This document shows, one piece after another, positions 54,901 to 64,000 of a stretch of 64,000 nucleotides of DNA. The notes beneath the pieces are model-generated. The model worked only from the letters and a program-made list of their open reading frames with translations. It ran no database searches and was not told the origin of the DNA. This DNA is from Choristoneura fumiferana (lineage: Eukaryota > Arthropoda > Insecta > Lepidoptera > Tortricidae): contig NC_133474.1 in NCBI RefSeq assembly GCF_025370935.1, forward strand, positions 13,762,872 to 13,826,871, read 5' to 3'. The position numbers were made by a program, and so were the translations under genes. The stretch's first letter is position 1; each line of letters starts with the position of its first letter.

Positions 54901-57900
54901 CTTATCTTTCACTGTCTTAAAAATTGATTCACTCAATGCTTGGGTCATGGATCCGATGATTGAAAGAAATTTAGTATAAAATTGTGTTTCATTCAATCGT
55001 CCGCAGATATTATAACCCATCTGATGCGGTTCTTATCGTAACAAGGGAGTTATCAACTATTCTCTGTAATTTACTATACACAATTATGTTTTTGACCCCT
55101 TGCCTATATTTCTCAATGGGCTCTTTCTGTATTGGCTGCTTAAGGTAGGTAGAGTCTTTACATGTTTCGTATTGAGCTACAGTAAACGCTTACTAATCCA
55201 CTAACATTATACTCGTAAACTAGAATTTTTAATTATTATTTTTAGTTTTAATTAAGTAATTAGTTACCTTTCTTTTATTTTTAATTATAAGTAGTTTAAG
55301 TTCTTATTTATTATCACTATTTTAGCTGGCTTTCATACAGACCTTATACTGTAAATTTTACATATAAACGCAATAAAAAGTACTAGCCAAATAGAGAAGC
55401 CGTTTTGCAGTTATGAGTGTACATACAGCACCTGCATATCTGCTACAGCACAACAGAGCAATAACAGTCGTAGGTATCAGATATCATTATGTCTTGTCTT
55501 TGTTCTATTGTTATGTTTTTCTGGCGTTAAATAAATGTATTTTCTTTCTTTCTTTAAGATATTTATGCACGCTTTGTAGTGTCAGATATTGGTGCTAGTG
55601 ACTGTGCATTACATTTTTGATCATTGATTTTTACTTGTGTATAGATGTAGGTAGAAGATAGAAGAAAAAGTTAGAAAATAGATAGATGCGAAAGCTTGAA
55701 TGTTTGTGATTCAAAAAGGTTTAGTTTAAAACGAATAATTTCGGTACTCAACTTGATCTAGCACGAAGCAGGATCCTACTCAATTTATAGATACTCTTTT
55801 GTGTTCCAGGTAGAGACAAACAGTTTATAGTCAGCCTGCCAGATGAGGAGCGGGTTGCTTGGATGTGGGCGCTGCTGGCAGCTTTCGCGATCCCGGAGAT
55901 AGGCACACTGATTCGATCTGTCAGGATATGCTTCTTCAAGACTTCAAAAAGGCCAACGAGTGCACAATTTATTGTTGTAAGTTAAGACTCTTGTTAACGC
56001 ATTATAGCAACTAGGCCTTCTCTTCTGATACAATCACCTGGATTAATATCTGCCACAGCGGAGCGTGCAAAAATATCTGACACGTCCTACCGGCCCTAGA
56101 AATAGAGTTGTATCAGATATTGGTGCTGGTGGCTGTACATTTTTTTACATACGTACATTTACCTACATTGACTATGACATATCTGAGTGGGAAGGTTGCT
56201 CAAAAATATCATATGACACTTCACACGAACAATCAAGAACAACCCAACTAATACCCCACTATCCCACTAATATTATAAATGCGAATGTTTGTAATTCTGT
56301 TTGTTTATTATTTCATCGGGTTTAAGCCGCTGAACCGATCTAGATGTAATTCGGTACCTATACAGATAGTTTAAATCCCATGGAAGAACATAGGATAGTT
56401 TTTATCCCGAAAAATTGCATAGTTCCCGCGGAATAGCGATTTAAACGAATTCTACGCGAACGGAATCTTTAACGTATTTTTATTGCAAAATTAATATAAT
56501 ATCTTGATATTGTAGACTATTTCTAAGCCCGAAAATATATATCATGTTTCATAAGAATACTGTTTCAATTTCAGGTGCTAGTCGCTGAATCTCTTCACAC
56601 AATAGGATTAGCGTTGTTATGCTTTAAAATACTTCCTGAATTGGACGTAGTGAAAGGTTCCATGATAACGAATTGTCTTTGCATCATTCCCGCGATACTG
56701 GGCCTGCTCTCGCGCAGTTCCAGAGACTCGAAGCGCTTCGTTAAAGTCATTGTGGACATGGTGGCCATAGTAGCTCAGGTCACCGGATTCATTGTGTGGC
56801 CGCTGCTGGAAGGCAAGCCTGTGCTGTGGCTGATACCGATTGCGTCTCTATGCATATCATTGGGATGGTGGGAGAACTACGTGACACGTCAGAGTCCTAT
56901 TGGTAAGCTTGTTTTCAATAAATCTATAACCTAGTATCTACTTTCTGAGAAATGTATACCATAAACCACTGAAGATAAGTATGAAAGTTGGCGGACATAT
57001 TATTTGATGATCATAAAGGTGCATTAAAAAGGGTTCAAGGGATCCTTCAAAATAGAGAGGTAGTCAATTTTATATTCTTCCACGGTAGAAAAACTATAGA
57101 ATAAAGTAACACAATAGTTTTGAACTAGAGATGCGCCGAGTACAACTTTTACCGAGTAACCGAGTACCGAGTATACTCGGTTCAAAGTTTCTCAAACCGA
57201 GTACTCGGTTCAGTTTTGAGGCGCGAAAACAGGTTAGACAGGTTTACGCGACGCTACCAACCACCGCGAGCGAACGTCGCGGGAATCCCCGCCTTCTCCC
57301 CCGCAAATTATTCAGTTGTTGTTTTGAAGAAAATCGCATTCGGTCGGTCCGCGAATTAATTGCTTAAATATTTACAATTGATAATTCTCATTTTAGTGCT
57401 TTTAATTAATAAATACTCTTAATCAAATTTTAAAACTAGCCTGTTTTATTATAATAGATAATGATTTCTCTTAAATAATAATTTAATTTAGACCGAGTAT
57501 ACTCGTCAATGGAACCGAGTTATTCGGTCGAGAACGAGTATCAAAAAAACTGCCGAATACACCGAGTACCGAGTAGTAAACGAGTACTCGGCCCATCTCT
57601 ATTTTGAACCTTGGGGTAGTTACCCGTGAAAGGATAAAACTGTGTTCTTACAAGATGCTGTAAGACAAAGTGGGTATAAACGTGACTGAAGTCTTACTGC
57701 ACTTGTTTCTAGGGGTAAATAACAAGTATCTAAAACTGACAGAAGTAAATTCCAAAAAAGTTTTGTAACCACTGGTCTAAACATTTGCTACACTTTGCAT
57801 CAATGTACCTATAAAATTTGTTGATTTCAGGCATTATAAAGAGTTTGGGCAGATTGAAGGAAGAGTTAAGTCTGGCACGATACTACATTTACCGTTTCAT

Positions 57901-60900
57901 GTCAGTGTGGAAAATAGTGTTGTTTTTGCTGTGCATTCTATTAAGTATCTGGGTTGACGGCGACGACCCGGCCATGTTCTTCCAACTGTTCAACGAAGGA
58001 TTTGGACCTCATAACATCGTAGTTGAAGAGGTATATAAAACATATATGATGGTCATTAAGTATATTGTCTTACACCAAATTCACAATAGACAACGTTCTA
58101 TCTAAAGTCATTCACCGCTGTCTTACGGCCGCTATCCTAGGGAACCCGAGCTTTTACAAAAGTTGTGGTAGCCTAGTAGTTGGCTTGAAACAATATGGAT
58201 TCTAAAATAGACGATCATAAGTTAAAGCCCGGAAACGACTGTATTTTTCGGAATCTATGTCCGAGCTCATTAACTATCAGCTGATGATCATCAAACGGCT
58301 GATGAGGAGCCTGTTAAATTTAAACTCACAACATTTATTGACATAAAAAAAACAATGGTGTATGTGCAATTCCAAATCCGATTCCGAAATAAACCCGCGT
58401 CCACTACTACCATCGAAGTATACAGCCGTAGCGTTGTTAGTGTCATCAAGGTGTATAGATATTTTTGACGTCTTGGTAACGTACATATATTTATACTCTT
58501 GACTGTACCTCATTACCTGTCGCCTGCTCCTCCGCTACACACTTACTTATGTAGATGGTTGTGGTTCATTGATATCGACCTCAGCAAAATAACACCCAAA
58601 TCAATCAATTCTGTACTTAAGTAGGTAACGTTTTATTTTATCCTTTCAGATTCAAATTCAAACCGGAGGCACAACAATTCCAGATTTAGTTAATGCCACA
58701 TTAACTGGAGATTCCGTGGAGGTGGCTGCCGTGTACAAATCTGCCTTCTATGTGCTACTCATACAAATATTCGCTGCCTACTTTTGCTACATATTCGGAA
58801 AGTTTGCGTGTAAAATAGTCATACAGGGTTTCAGTTACGCATTCCCCATTAATCTAGTCATCCCATTGGTAGTGAATTTCTTGATCGCTGCTTGTGGTAT
58901 AAGGAATGGGGATCATTGTTCCTTCCATGGAACCATACCTGATTATCTCTTCTTTGAAAGCCCACCTGGTAAGTTCTGTACTGCATTTGCATACAAAAAG
59001 ATACAGTCACCCCCGCCTAATATCCTCGTTGGAACAGTCAGCGTCATTTAGATAGTTACAGTCAATGCTACCAAGTAATCCTTAAAATTCAAAATTTATT
59101 TTAAATTTATCTAATACCTTTAAACGAGCAATTCTTGTATAGGAAACGGCTCCAACGATTTCGATGAAATTTGGTATGTGTGGGTTTTATTCGATTGCTT
59201 TGCTTGACTCAATGTTAGTGACCATTTTTTGTGTGTTCCAAATATTTGATGTTCATGACTAGGTACTATGCCGGGTAGAAATTTTAACGTGATCCAAAAT
59301 TAGTGTTTTAAGCTCAGTTAGTGCTGGACAATATAATGCATTAACTCATTTGTTGAAATTAGTCAGATAAAATTTGCGTTTTCCATACACTATTGAAATT
59401 AAATCACGAACTTGATGTATTGACGCATATATTTTCTAACTAATTTCAACAAATTAGTTAATGCATTATATTTACCGGCATTAACTGAGCTAGAAACACT
59501 AATTTTGGATAACGTTAACATTTACTCCCGGTATTATTATAAAGTTATAACGCTAACTGAACAAGACGGCTCTGCTGAATCTCTGTGGCGAACGGATATA
59601 AATACTGTACCTGATCTATATACAATTAATGTTAATTCACGATTTGCAAAGTTAAGCTAGTTCTTTGATTTACAGTCTACACACTAAGTGATTTTATTTC
59701 GCGGCAAATGGCATGGGTATGGCTACTGTGGCTTCTATCGCAGACATGGATAACAATTCACATCTGGACTCCGAAGGCAGAACGTTTAGCTTCTACTGAG
59801 AAGTTGTTCGTACTGCCAATGTACAATGGCTTACTCATAGATCAAAGCATGGCGCTGAACCGAAAGAGGGATGATCACAAAGATGTTAAGACTGAGGTAA
59901 AACTTTATTTCCATTATTATTTAAGTCTGGCTTGCCCGGACTAGGGTAACGTATGTAATTCAGAGTTAACTGCTAACCCAGGATTAAGTAATGTAAAAAT
60001 GTATGAAACTGTCACCACTTATCCAAATAATCAAGAGTTTCGACTCCCTTTGGTGGTTATTATATATGTCTCGGACGGCATAGATAAATTTTGGTAGACA
60101 CAAATATAGTGACCCTTGATAAACTGAAATCATGAACTGATTAAGATTTTAAGGCTGTTTTGTTTTTTATAGGACCTGGCCGAAATAGAAAAGGAAAAAG
60201 GCGATGAATACTATGAAACCATATCAGTACATACGGATAACACTGGACAATCACCAAGATCAATCAAGTCGTCTGATCAAATCACGAGGATTTACGCCTG
60301 CGCCACTATGTGGCACGAGACGAAAGACGAAATGATGGAGTTTTTGAAATCTATAATCAGGCTTGATGAAGATCAGTGTGCTCGTCGGGTCGCACAGAAG
60401 TATTTACGTGTTGTCGACCCCGATTATTACGAATTTGAGAGTAGGTAGTCTTAGTGTCGATATACTTATTATGTAGAGTGCTTTAACGTTTATTTAAACT
60501 CAAACTCTTTATTGTATTAAATGCTGTGATGAAGATCTTAAAAAGTATGAAGGTTCAACATTTATCCTGTTAGGGCACAGCAACGCTTTTATACGCCTGT
60601 TTGTAGGCCATCTACCATCCGTGACAGTAAATTAGATAAGACGATTTTTTTTCGTGTCATTCTTGCCTGTTTTTCTCCCATCCACGTTGGCTATTACTGG
60701 CGTCAAACCACGGGACAGGTGGTGCAATGCTCATTGTCTGTTTCTTAAATGTACTGCCTAGTCGAATTACCTAAGTTTTGTAATAAATATTTTTTCATCG
60801 CAGCGCACATTTTTCTGGACGACGCTTTTGAAATATCTGACCACAGTGATGACGATTCTCAAGTTAATCGATTCGTGAAACTTCTCATCGATACGATAGA

Positions 60901-63900
60901 CGAAGCCGCCTCCGAAGTGCATCAGACGAACATACGAATTCGACCGGCGAAGAAATACCCCGCCCCATACGGTGGTAGGTTGACTTGGGTGCTACCAGGA
61001 AAGACGAAAATGATTTGCCATTTGAAGGACAAGGCAAAGATTCGACACAGAAAACGTTGGTCCCAGGTAACACACCCTTTTGTTTCCAAATACTCGTAGT
61101 TTGTAAGCTACAAATCAAATCAACAGACAATATTAAAATTGACGTCGTAGCTAAACACAATTATATTTTGTTTAATAGAATTAACCCAGATATATTAGGG
61201 GTTTCACCTCGGAATGAGAGATAATAAGCAAGAAACTCGTATCAACATATTATGAGGCAATTTTTAGATTTCCAAAATAAAGGTTTATACGAGTTTGCAG
61301 CTTATTGCTGTATTATATGTAGATGAACATACATTTTTGAACATGATAATTTTTTTAGAGACTAATCCATCATTTTTCTAGGTGATGTACATGTACTACC
61401 TTCTTGGCCACCGTTTAATGGAGCTGCCTATATCCGTCGATCGCAAGGAAGTGATGGCTGAAAACACTTATCTGCTGACACTGGACGGAGACATTGATTT
61501 CCAACCTCACGCTGTACGACTGCTTATTGATTTGATGAAGAAGAACAAAAATTTGGGAGCAGCTTGTGGTCGTATTCATCCAGTTGGATCTGGTTGGTTA
61601 AATAATAACAACTTAGTTGAATCAGAAAAACAAAGTGCACCTAAACTGTGATTTTCTCTAATAGGCTCTAATTTTCTGTCCTCCAGGTCCTATGGTATGG
61701 TACCAGTTATTCGAGTACGCTATCGGCCATTGGCTGCAGAAGGCGACAGAACATATGATTGGCTGCGTGCTATGTAGTCCCGGTTGCTTCTCGCTTTTTC
61801 GTGGAAAGGCTCTTATGGACGATAACGTTATGAAGAAATATACACTGCGATCTGATGAAGCCCGGCATTATGTGCAATATGATCAAGGTAAGCTTGATTA
61901 TAATTGCGTGAATAGTTAAATAATTTTTTCACACCTCTCCTTCATAAAAGTAACTTTTCCTCCCTGACGAGAGGGAGCAAAGTACAACTTTTCTGTTCAA
62001 GGCTTTCCTAAGCGATTTATTCCAAATGCATTTTTTTAAAGTTCATAATTAAAAAACCACGGCATTGTCTGTGCTGGTTGCTCTTTAAGTATATTTAGAT
62101 TTATTTGTTCAAGTTTCTTAATGCTCTGTGTGAAAAGTTGTATGAGCCACTCGGGAGCAAAATTATTTTCATCTTGGGCGTTAACACTTGAATCCCTCAT
62201 TACGCTCAGGATTCTAATTTAGAATCCTTCGCTACATTCTGGATTCAATATACCGCCCTCGCCGTAAATACACCATTTTGCTCCCTTGTGACACAAATAA
62301 CTATGTGTATTCTACTTATCTATTTCTTCTTTTAGGAGAAGATCGTTGGCTGTGTACATTACTGCTTCAACGAGGATATCGCGTAGAATACTCGGCTGCC
62401 TCAGATGCGTATACACACTGTCCTGAAGGCTTTAGTGAGTTTTACAACCAGCGGCGTCGTTGGGTACCCTCTACTATCGCCAACATTATGGATCTGTTAG
62501 TCGATTACAAGCATACGATCAAAATCAACGACAACATTTCTTCCCCGTATATCGCATACCAGGTAAAATTGATTTGCTCTCAGAAAATAGAAGAAATAAA
62601 ACTTAAGCATAGAAATTCCTAAGTTCGAACATGAACGCATGAATTTTAATTTTAGATGATGTTGATGGGCGGTACGATCCTGGGACCTGGCACTATATTC
62701 CTTATGTTGGTGGGTGCTTTCGTGGCTGCTTTCCGAATCGACAATTGGACTTCGTTTGAGTACAACTTGTACCCCATACTTCTCTTCATGTTGGTTTGCT
62801 TCACAATGAAATCAGAGATTCAGGTAATATACCTTTATTAATAATTTACTTCAATAAATTAGTGATTATTTTGTAACGTGATTTTAATGTTACTGTTTTT
62901 TTTATTTCAGTTACTGGTGGCTCAAATTCTATCGACGGCATATGCAATGATAATGATGGCTGTAATAGTTGGTACCGCGCTTCAATTGGGCGAAGACGGT
63001 ATCGGATCACCGTCAGCCATCTTCTTGATAGCCCTCTCAAGTTCCTTCTTCATAGCTGCTTGCTTGCATCCCCAAGAGTTTTGGTGTATTGTCCCCGGCA
63101 TAATATACCTCTTGTCTATACCATCCATGTACTTGCTTTTGATTTTGTACTCTGTTATCAATCTGAACGTCGTTTCGTGGGGTACTCGAGAAGTACAAAC
63201 TAAGAAAACTAAAAAGGTAAGGTAACGATAACGACAATAGATCAGTTAGATGTATGATAAATGGGAGTACCGAGAGCAAGCGCTCCTTCATTGAACTCAC
63301 TTCCTTCACAATTATTTTTAATAATTTGCTATCGCATATTTTCAGGAAATTGAGCAAGAAAAAAAAGATGCCGAAGAAGCCAAGAAAAAGGCCAAACAGA
63401 AATCTTTGCTCGGCTTTTTGCAAAGCGTAAACAGCAACGAAGAAGAAGGATCGATTGAGTTCTCCTTTGCCGGGCTATTTAAATGTTTACTTTGTACACA
63501 TCCGAAAGGAAACGAAGATAAAGTGCAGCTGTTACACATTGCGTCAACTCTCGAGAAACTGGAGAAAAAATTGGAAATCGTAGAAAGGTATAATCTGTAA
63601 CTAATTTTAACGTATTAAAGGTTTTGAACTATTGCAATGAAAAGATGCTTGAATAGGGTAGAAACTTTTGAACACGACTAATGAATTTGTTTTTTTAGAG
63701 CGGTTGATCCGCACGGGCTTAGCAGAGGACGTAAGTTGTCTATTCGAGGCAGCACCACCGGCGATCACCAACTCAATGCTTTGGCTGAGGACCCAGAGGA
63801 CGAACGCAGCTCTGACTCCGAAACCGAAACCTTGTCCACTTCGCCCAGGGTAACACTTGTACCATTAGGGTAGCTATACACCTAAGCGGGCCGGCATAAA

Positions 63901-64000
63901 TCGGCACAACAAAATCGAATATAATTAAAATAACTATGTACATGAATGAAGCCGTGGTGGTCTAGTGGTTTGACCTATCGCCTCTCAAGCAGAGGGTCGT
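39983..64000 (+). CDS. CHS1: Chitin synthase 1 (CHS1/CHSA), 3' part beyond the window
   Basis: Paralogue of the upstream gene; the CHS1/A type makes cuticular and tracheal chitin. Exons: 39983-40074, 54504-54748, 55810-55976, 56575-56902, 57831-58030, 58650-58968, 59676-59896, 60173-60440, 60804-61066, 61382-61592, 61687-61887, 62336-62562, 62656-62823, 62911-63216, 63346-63587, 63699-63849. They total 3609 nt (1203 codons, phases consistent) of about 1560 usual for the family. Landmarks: N-terminus MATSGGKRREEGSDNSDDE, NAT glycosylation sequon 359-361, CATMWHET 567-574, DGD 736-738, EDR 840-842, QRRRW 877-881, SWGTRE 1059-1064, then a Lys/Glu-rich helix. The exons for NPYWI and the alternatively spliced 59-codon segment lie past 64000. 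The first coding intron is 14.4 kb and holds a candidate alternative first exon (51858-52288). Confidence 0.95.
40557..40654. repeat. Foldback MITE
   Basis: gcctaacgtttctgacactc and the right-hand aagcgtcagaaacgttaggc pair, with gcgatc/gattgc continuing the stem. About 98 bp. Confidence 0.75.
42326..43000 (+). repeat. Interspersed repeat ending ggaaccctaaaa, second full copy
   Basis: Aligns with 27577-28207 from gccaagagcatgtcggacac through ggttccgtagcc, a (gacagaca)n run and ggctccggaaccctaaaa. The two copies differ by many substitutions and small indels. Same orientation. Confidence 0.75.
45845..46954 (-). repeat. Diverged, inverted copy of the same family, expanded
   Basis: The right end (gcccgacatgctcttgaccg) is the reverse complement of the family's start, and ttagggttccgtagtcaact, ccgcggcttagctcggagcc and tagaaagctgtaatttggca near 45850-45960 match its other end. 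About 0.5 kb of unrelated sequence lies between. Confidence 0.45.
48325..48435 (-). repeat. Inverted partner of 28321-28435
   Basis: The reverse complement shares catgctcgtaaagtt, gtgtttatgctg-atctagg and gtgcataaagtaaaatct with that segment. Confidence 0.6.
49472..49943 (-). repeat. GC-rich interspersed repeat, copy 2 (inverted)
   Basis: Reverse complement of 16658-17092 over nearly its full length, with small indels and an extra block near 49860-49905. Inner inverted repeats tctcaaacatgacatgaaat and atttcatgtaatgtttgaga are retained. Confidence 0.8.
51858..52288 (+). CDS. CHS1: Candidate alternative first coding exon of CHS1
   Basis: ATG at 51858 opens 143 codons plus AG, ending at a good donor (TACAG|gtaacg). 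The two-base phase equals that of canonical exon 1, so splicing to exon 2 at 54504 is in frame and forms ...SIY-S-QRTIHETKGW. The product is acidic (29 Asp/Glu) and proline-rich (22 Pro), built of degenerate ELGPE/PEPD repeats. It ends in IPPSYDSIY, which contains PPSY (PPxY, a WW-domain ligand type) and YDSI (YxxPhi sorting type). No membrane span. Two short upstream ORFs (51821-51841, 51825-51854) precede it. Alternative 5' exons of CHSA are, to my recollection, reported in silkworm. It could otherwise be a chance ORF in repetitive DNA. Confidence 0.65.
54504..54748 (+). CDS. CHS1: CHS1 coding exon 2
   Basis: Residues 31-112, 245 nt. Encodes TIHETKGWDVFREFPPKQ, then the first membrane span (VTFVVVLGSGVVAKGT). 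Acceptor taattccag, donor G|gtaagc. Confidence 0.95.
54838..54900 (+). mobile_element. SINE tail fragment
   Basis: aagcctgtgcccagcagtgg, gacgtataagctggg and (gatgat)n match the 3' end of the SINE at 33811-34127. The head is absent. Lies in CHS1 intron 2. Confidence 0.65.
55429..55609. repeat. acagtcacc-family foldback, diverged
   Basis: The left end tacatacagcacctgcatat and the right end tggtgctagtgactgtgc are related inverted ends, with tgtcagatatt near the right. Internal sequence is unrelated. Confidence 0.4.
55810..55976 (+). CDS. CHS1: CHS1 coding exon 3
   Basis: Residues 113-168. Encodes FIVSLPDEERVAWMWALLAA then RSVRICFFKT, the strongly conserved counterpart of CHS2 exon 3. Acceptor gtgttccag, donor gtaagt. 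Confidence 0.95.
56029..56139. repeat. acagtcacc-family foldback
   Basis: The ends tacaatcacctggattaata and tattggtgctggtggctgta correspond inverted. Internal atatctgacacgtcctacc matches the 31769 element. In CHS1 intron 3. Confidence 0.55.
56262..56470 (+). mobile_element. Helitron-like element, degraded 3' end
   Basis: A|TCCCACTAATATTATAAATG start, then taagccgctgaaccgatcta and ttttatcccgaaaaattgca as in 38895-39112. The CTAG end is lost. It lies about 100 bp before CHS1 exon 4. Confidence 0.5.
56575..56902 (+). CDS. CHS1: CHS1 coding exon 4
   Basis: Residues 169-277, multiple membrane spans. Contains LPELDVVKGSM and SLGWWENYVTRQSPI. It is one codon shorter than CHS2 exon 4. Acceptor caatttcag, donor G|gtaagc. 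Confidence 0.95.
57126..57601. mobile_element. hAT MITE with perfect 8-bp target duplication
   Basis: 476 bp with inverted ends tagagatgcgccgagtac and gagtactcggcccatctcta, flanked by TTTTGAAC at 57118-57125 and 57602-57609. The sub-ends are rich in ccgagta motifs. No transposase. In CHS1 intron 4. Confidence 0.88.
57831..58030 (+). CDS. CHS1: CHS1 coding exon 5
   Basis: Residues 278-344. Encodes LGRLKEELSLARYYIYRF, a membrane span, and WVDGDDPAMFF. Acceptor gatttcag, donor GAG|gtatat. Confidence 0.94.
58650..58968 (+). CDS. CHS1: CHS1 coding exon 6
   Basis: Residues 345-450. Starts IQIQTGGTTIPDLVNATLTG with an N-glycosylation sequon in a predicted extracytoplasmic loop, then FGKFACKIVIQ and HGTIPDYLFFE. 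Acceptor cctttcag, donor G|gtaagt. Confidence 0.95.
59264..59534. repeat. Foldback element with about 110-bp arms
   Basis: The left arm (ccgggtagaaattttaacgt, ccaaaattagtgttttaagc, aatataatgcattaactcat) pairs with the right arm (ttaactgagctagaaacact, aattttggataacgttaaca). It would form a long imperfect hairpin in CHS1 intron 6. Confidence 0.78.
59676..59896 (+). CDS. CHS1: CHS1 coding exon 7
   Basis: Residues 451-524. MAWVWLLWLLSQTWITIH is the last N-terminal span, followed by LLIDQSMALNRKRDD at the start of the catalytic domain. Acceptor gatttacag, donor GAG|gtaaaa. Confidence 0.95.
60173..60440 (+). CDS. CHS1: CHS1 coding exon 8, CATMWHET
   Basis: Residues 525-613. Combines the variable acidic stretch with CATMWHETKDEMMEFLKSI in one exon, whereas CHS2 is split here. 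The last base A joins the next exon to form ETHIFLDD. Donor gtaggt. Confidence 0.94.
60804..61066 (+). CDS. CHS1: CHS1 coding exon 9
   Basis: Residues 614-701. Encodes HIFLDDAFEISDHSDDD, PAPYGGRLTWVLPGKTK and RHRKRWSQ. Acceptor catcgcag, donor CAG|gtaaca. Confidence 0.95.
61382..61592 (+). CDS. CHS1: CHS1 coding exon 10, DGD
   Basis: Residues 702-771. Encodes YYLLGHRLMELP and TLDGDIDFQP (DGD 736-738), ending HPVGS plus G. Donor gttggt is less usual but phase and homology fix it. Confidence 0.94.
61687..61887 (+). CDS. CHS1: CHS1 coding exon 11
   Basis: Residues 772-838. Encodes PMVWYQLFEYAIGHWLQKAT, CSPGCFSLFRGKALMDDN and YVQYDQ. Acceptor tcctccag, donor G|gtaagc. Confidence 0.95.
62336..62562 (+). 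CDS. CHS1: CHS1 coding exon 12, EDR and QRRRW
   Basis: Residues 839-914. EDRWLC (EDR 840-842) and FYNQRRRWVPST (QRRRW 877-881) are the catalytic-base and processivity signatures. Acceptor cttttag, donor CAG|gtaaaa. Confidence 0.96.
62656..62823 (+). CDS. CHS1: CHS1 coding exon 13
   Basis: Residues 915-970, two spans of the five-span cluster. Starts MMLMGGTILGPGTIF and ends MKSEIQ. 168 nt, as in CHS2. Confidence 0.95.
62911..63216 (+). CDS. CHS1: CHS1 coding exon 14, SWGTRE
   Basis: Residues 971-1072, three spans, then VVSWGTREVQTKKTKK. 306 nt, as in CHS2. Acceptor tatttcag, donor AAG|gtaagg. Confidence 0.95.
63346..63587 (+). CDS. CHS1: CHS1 coding exon 15, charged helix
   Basis: Residues 1073-1152. 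EIEQEKKDAEEAKKKAKQK is a likely coiled-coil start, a feature known for insect CHS1. AGLFKCLLCTHPKGNED and LEKLEKKLEIV follow. Donor AG|gtataa. Confidence 0.94.
63699..63849 (+). CDS. CHS1: CHS1 coding exon 16, Ser/acidic linker
   Basis: Residues 1153-1203, the last exon in the window. Encodes GRKLSIRGSTTGD and an acidic serine cluster (DERSSDSETETLSTSP). Donor AGG|gtaaca; the reading frame continues beyond 64000. Confidence 0.9.
63950..64000 (+). mobile_element. SINE head at window end
   Basis: agccgtggtggtctagtggt with ttgacctatcgcctctcaag matches the tRNA-like head of the SINEs at 21387 and 33811, here in + orientation inside CHS1 intron 16. Truncated by the window edge. Confidence 0.75.

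Noticed and set aside
60438..60450. Premature stop in CHS1 after EFE
   Set aside because: The in-frame TAG lies in the intron. Donor A|gtaggt and acceptor at 60803 give ETHIFLDD, as expected for the family.

Overview
The window is animal genomic DNA and almost certainly lepidopteran. It carries two chitin synthase genes head-to-tail on the + strand, all introns are GT-AG, and the non-coding DNA is AT-rich and packed with repeat types common in moths and butterflies: tRNA-derived SINEs ending in (GATGAT)n, Helitron-like elements starting TCCTACTAATATTATAAA, foldback MITEs and an RTE-type LINE fragment. I cannot name the species.

Layout. Positions 1-750 are upstream sequence. Positions 751-21906 hold a complete chitin synthase 2 gene (CHS2/CHSB, the midgut peritrophic-matrix type). 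I reconstruct 20 coding exons that join in frame into 1521 codons plus a stop, with a poly(A) signal at 21922. Positions 21907-39970 are an 18 kb intergenic spacer with repeats and no convincing gene, though 5' UTR exons or regulatory DNA of the next gene may lie there. From 39971 to the window end is chitin synthase 1 (CHS1/CHSA, the cuticle and tracheal type). Sixteen coding exons (1203 codons) are present and the 3' part, including the exons equivalent to CHS2 exons 15-20, lies beyond 64000.

Function. Both proteins are multi-pass membrane family 2 glycosyltransferases that polymerise UDP-GlcNAc into chitin. Both retain CATMWHET, DGD, EDR, QRRRW and SWGTRE. They share most exon boundaries, as expected of an old tandem duplication. 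They differ in the catalytic domain, where CHS2 has one 827-bp exon and CHS1 has three introns, and in the linker after the five-span membrane cluster.

Most interesting observation. Inside the 14.4 kb first coding intron of CHS1, at 51858-52288, is an open exon-like segment. It starts with ATG and ends at a GT donor in exactly the phase of the normal first coding exon. It would give CHS1 an alternative 143-residue, acidic, proline-rich N-terminus ending in overlapping PPxY and YxxPhi sorting motifs. Other notable items are a Helitron-like element with a 240-bp higher-order tandem array in CHS2 intron 2, duplicated exon-end and donor fragments after the 59-codon CHS2 exon 16, a GC-rich repeat in opposite orientation in the two paralogues, nested MITEs, and a perfect 32-bp-arm hairpin.
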